The position numbers and the translations under genes are program-made. From an uncultured Maribacter sp. (GTDB lineage: Bacteria; Bacteroidota; Bacteroidia; Flavobacteriales; Flavobacteriaceae), in contig NZ_CANMDU010000001.1 of assembly GCF_947496775.1 (NCBI RefSeq), forward strand, positions 248,001-312,000: a DNA stretch of 64,000 nucleotides, in the 5' to 3' direction. The notes beneath the pieces were generated by a model that was given only the letters and a program-made list of their open reading frames with translations, ran no database searches and was not told where the DNA came from. Below are positions 60,964-64,000 of this stretch, piece after piece (position 1 is the first letter of the stretch; every line of letters starts with the position of its first letter).

Positions 60964-61737
60964 TTAATTTCCTGCTCTTTGAAGTGCTACCTGAGAAAAA
61001 TCATCCTCAGATAACTCAGCATCAAAATTGTAATCACTAAAACTTAAAATAGTTTCTTTATTACTTTGATGGTTAACCATTTTCAAAACTCCGGCCCTCC
61101 AAAATTTATTCTTATACTGTTTATAGTCACTATAACTTAGTGTTTTAAGCAGCGCATTTTTGCGGTCATAAAACTGTATTTTTTCTATACGATACCCTTT
61201 ACTCTTATTATAAGAAACTATTCTACGAGTATAACCAGATTTAGGATCCACAGGATCCTGTTCTACAGTAAGAATACTATTGTTTTCTTTTAAAAATTTA
61301 TAGGTATATTTTTCAACCTCTTGAGAAGATAAATCTTCATATGCAAACTCGCTCCCAACAAAAGGCCCCGATTTGTTGTTTGAAGAAATTCTTTTTACTC
61401 TTTTTATTGAAGGTAGATATAACCATTGATCATCCGAACCTACTTTATGCGTAAAAGTCAAGGTAGAAGTTCCTTTAACGTCTTTTGGACTATTAAATAC
61501 TATTAAGGACTTATCACCATCTTCTGTTAATTCTAAAGTTCGTGTCGTTAAAGAACGTTCACTTGTTTGTCCATTTTTATTTTTCAAGGTCATTTTTAAC
61601 TCAGCAATAGAGCTATTAAAACCTAAATCTGCTTTCTCAGCTTCTTTTGCTATTTGAATTCCTTTCTCCTCAGGAGATTGCGCTTTTACTATAAATAGTG
61701 TTAAAAATGCTAAAAGTGTTAAAAGTCTTGCTTTCAT
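60964..61737 (-). CDS. Outer membrane lipoprotein-sorting-like (LolA/DUF1329-type) protein
   Basis: A 257-residue exported protein with a signal peptide (ends about VKAQS). The fold pattern is that of LolA/LolB-like half barrels: LKMTLKNKNGQTSERSLTTRT, STLTFTHKVGSDDQWLYLPS, KRVKRIS, VGSEFAYEDL and YNKSKGYRIEKIQFYD. In many bacteria this family is encoded next to MMPL/RND transporters, as here (24 bp downstream), and probably carries the lipid between the transporter and the outer membrane. Confidence 0.82.
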   Translation of the reverse strand: MKARLLTLLAFLTLFIVKAQSPEEKGIQIAKEAEKADLGFNSSIAELKMTLKNKNGQTSERSLTTRTLELTEDGDKSLIVFNSPKDVKGTSTLTFTHKVGSDDQWLYLPSIKRVKRISSNNKSGPFVGSEFAYEDLSSQEVEKYTYKFLKENNSILTVEQDPVDPKSGYTRRIVSYNKSKGYRIEKIQFYDRKNALLKTLSYSDYKQYKNKFWRAGVLKMVNHQSNKETILSFSDYNFDAELSEDDFSQVALQRAGN

Positions 61738-61761
61738 TTTATTTGTATTAATTTATAATTA

Positions 61762-64000
61762 TTAGTTTGTTATTTTGTTTTCCTTTTTGGCTGTCAATAT
61801 CAATAAAGCAGGCAGTAAAATAAAGTCTATTATTAAGGCCGAAAGGATAATTATTACGGTTATTCTTGCCATATAACTATTTAAGGCAAAAGAAGAAGTA
61901 GATAGCACCGTAAACCCTGCTAAAAGCACTAATGTTGTTGTTACCAAAGCTTTTCCGACAGTTTCAAAAGCATAGATAACGGCTTGTTTCGCATCGTAAC
62001 CTAGTTCTCTACGCGCTCTTAAAAACTTACTCATAAAGTGAACCGTGTCATCTACTATAATACCTAAAGTCATACCGAAAACAATTACCATTCCCGTATT
62101 AATTTGCCCCTTATAAATAGCCCAAATTCCAAAACCAATAAGAACTGGCGCAACATTAGGTATTATACTAAGTAACCCTAATTTAAAGCTACGTAAAGCC
62201 AACATTAACACTAAGGATATTAACAACAATGCTATAATGTTACCATTTAACATACTCTCTGCCTGTCTAAAGCCAAGTTTCGAGAACATAAGCATTGGGC
62301 TTACAGCTATTGCATGCATTTCTTTAGGAGCATTATTTTTAAGCCATTGCTCCCCACGTTCTGCGAAAGCAATCATTTGCGGACTATCAATGTTTTTTAA
62401 AGTAACTGTTACACGCGTTTCAGATTTATCTACATTAATTTGGTTGTTTAAGTCTAAACCAAATGGTAAGGACAACTCATAAAGCAATAAATATTGTGCA
62501 GCTTCCTCCCTATCTTCGGGAACTTTATAAAATTTCGTATCATCCCCATGCATAGACCTGTTTACTCTACGAGCTACTTCGCTAAATGCATTAACATGTA
62601 CTACTTCTGGCTGCTCATTTAACCAATCCTCAAAAGCATTTAATGTTTTTAAATATGTTGGATTATTAATTCCTCCACTTTCGCCACTACCAACTGAATA
62701 TTCTACATTGTAAATACCTGTAAGGTTTTCACTTATATAATCCGTATCTGTTCTAAAAGGGACTGTTTCATCAAAATAATTGATAAACTCATCATTAAAT
62801 TCATTTTTGGTGGCCAAAAAACCAAGAAATCCTATTATTACCAAAGAGACAATAGTTAGTCTCATGGGCTGTTTTATTACAAAATTACCGAGTTCAGTAT
62901 ACCAATTTTTTATTTCTTTCTTTTTACCAACCCCTTTAGCCTTGACAGGAAAAATAGCCATTAAAGCGGGAAGGGTTGTTGTTGAATATAAAAATGCCAT
63001 TAACATACCAAATGCCACAATATTACCTAAATCCCAAAACGGAGGAACATCACCAAAGTTCATCGTTAAAAAACCTATTACAGTAGTTAAACTAGTTATA
63101 AAAACTGGCATAAAATTTAAACGTAATGCTTCTTTTAAAGCATCTATTTTATCGAGTCCTCCACTTCTCATTTTCTGCAACATTGTAACCAGAATATGAA
63201 TACTATCGGCAACTGCCAAGGTTAGTATCATTGTTGGAAATACTGCCGATGGAGGTGTTAACTTAATGCCCATTAGTCCCACAAATCCTATGGCACTCAT
63301 AATAGAAAAGACCACAACAATAAAAGTTGCTATTGTACTATATATATTTCGGGTAAGCACAAATGTTGTAATAATAACTATTAATAACATTATCATGGTA
63401 AGCATCATATCTCTCATTGACGCCTCAAAGAATGCTGTATTTAAAGGAACCAACCCTGATGAATGTACTTGAAAATTTGGGTTTTTCTTTTTAAAATTTT
63501 TTATCATATTACGGATAAAAGTAGTAACCTCAGGTATTTCAGTTGCGCTATCTACTCCTGGTAACCTTACGGTTATATTGACAGCGGTTACGCTTCCTTT
63601 TTTGTTTAATATCCTATTAACCAAAAGCGGCTCGTTTAAAGCCTTTTTCCTAATTTCTTCAATTTCAGAAACTGATTTAGAGCCAGACTCGTACGATAAA
63701 TCATCTACATACAAATCGTCTCCCTCTGCACTTGTATATTGAAAATTTGTTAAGGCATCCACACGAGAAGAATAAGGTGTGTTCCACGACTCAGCCGTTA
63801 ATTCCTCAATAGCAATTAGGTTTTCTTTAGTAAATACATTGCCATTTTCTGGTGATAAAACTAGTACGACATTATCATCTTTTGTGTATTTATCCTGTAA
63901 GGCATCAAAAGCCTCCAGTTCAGGGTTTGACTTGCTAAAAAAAACATGATAATCTCCATCAAATACCATATTCCCTTGAGAGCCTAAGCCCAAAGCAAGA
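61762..64000 (-). CDS. RND/MMPL family transporter (partial at right edge)
   Basis: The frame runs off the right edge; the first residues here (LALGLGSQGN) are the end of the first membrane helix, so the true start is outside. The 745 residues present include the first periplasmic loop (DGDYHVFFSKSN), a five- to six-helix bundle (about 200-350) with GLMGIKLTPPSAVFPTMILT, an intracellular linker, the second loop (about 405-560) and the second bundle with GMVIVFGMTLGIIVDDTVHF, the family proton-relay segment. HpnN/MmpL-like members export lipids or hopanoids. It is transcribed ahead of the LolA-like and barrel genes. Confidence 0.87.
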   Translation of the reverse strand, partial: LALGLGSQGNMVFDGDYHVFFSKSNPELEAFDALQDKYTKDDNVVLVLSPENGNVFTKENLIAIEELTAESWNTPYSSRVDALTNFQYTSAEGDDLYVDDLSYESGSKSVSEIEEIRKKALNEPLLVNRILNKKGSVTAVNITVRLPGVDSATEIPEVTTFIRNMIKNFKKKNPNFQVHSSGLVPLNTAFFEASMRDMMLTMIMLLIVIITTFVLTRNIYSTIATFIVVVFSIMSAIGFVGLMGIKLTPPSAVFPTMILTLAVADSIHILVTMLQKMRSGGLDKIDALKEALRLNFMPVFITSLTTVIGFLTMNFGDVPPFWDLGNIVAFGMLMAFLYSTTTLPALMAIFPVKAKGVGKKKEIKNWYTELGNFVIKQPMRLTIVSLVIIGFLGFLATKNEFNDEFINYFDETVPFRTDTDYISENLTGIYNVEYSVGSGESGGINNPTYLKTLNAFEDWLNEQPEVVHVNAFSEVARRVNRSMHGDDTKFYKVPEDREEAAQYLLLYELSLPFGLDLNNQINVDKSETRVTVTLKNIDSPQMIAFAERGEQWLKNNAPKEMHAIAVSPMLMFSKLGFRQAESMLNGNIIALLLISLVLMLALRSFKLGLLSIIPNVAPVLIGFGIWAIYKGQINTGMVIVFGMTLGIIVDDTVHFMSKFLRARRELGYDAKQAVIYAFETVGKALVTTTLVLLAGFTVLSTSSFALNSYMARITVIIILSALIIDFILLPALLILTAKKENKITN

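Overview
The window looks like a chromosomal segment of a marine-type flavobacterium (Bacteroidota, Flavobacteriaceae). The reasons are low GC, near-consensus Bacteroidota -7 elements (TAnnTTTG) in front of several genes, many lipoproteins, an ECF sigma/FecR/TonB-dependent receptor set, BCCT and DUF4494/DUF4919-type genes, and core genes (ffh, folD, argS, queE) that read like flavobacterial homologues. No rRNA, tRNA, CRISPR array or phage is visible. Both ends cut through genes: the C-terminus of an exonuclease/GIY-YIG type protein at the left, and an RND/MMPL transporter at the right.

Layout. 0-8 kb: a minus-strand block with a SulP transporter, an MBL-fold/rhodanese sulfur-transfer protein and a 44-aa membrane protein ending in terminators, plus a dihaem cytochrome c peroxidase, a secreted DinB-like protein, an aldose epimerase and a LolC/E-type permease. 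8-21 kb: housekeeping and small-operon territory with a NamZ-like muramidase, YkgJ and DUF2059 proteins, a methyltransferase, a zincin lipoprotein, queE, a HerA-like ATPase, a NUDIX hydrolase, a divergent HxlR regulator/hydrolase pair, an esterase, folD and ffh. 21-28 kb: an ECF sigma factor, FecR and TonB receptor unit, with a divergent repeat lipoprotein sharing an 11-bp upstream motif with fecR. 28-37 kb: a Crp/Fnr regulator, a DUF3857 transglutaminase-like pair (one with the triad, one without), a GT39 glycosyltransferase, an MtfA-like peptidase and argS.

37.7-47.2 kb is the accessory region. Single genes of unknown function are separated by long spacers. Seven copies of a GC-rich palindromic REP-like element lie within 4 kb. 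Three consecutive genes are broken: a poly-A frameshift, a doubly frameshifted TPR gene, and a gene with an in-frame stop fused to an IS3-family transposase tail. A 100-bp repeat (96/100 identical) brackets a 3.1-kb segment carrying an AAA ATPase/DUF4143 protein. This is the part most likely to hold something undescribed.

47-64 kb returns to ordinary content: an orphan DUF1851 immunity-like protein, an LD-carboxypeptidase, two TIM-barrel-like lipoproteins, GNAT and VOC proteins, a BCCT transporter, an FAD monooxygenase, an iodotyrosine-deiodinase-like flavoprotein, a CtlX-type hydrolase, and an MMPL transporter/LolA-like/outer-membrane barrel operon. All calls come from reading motifs by eye; no database search was possible.
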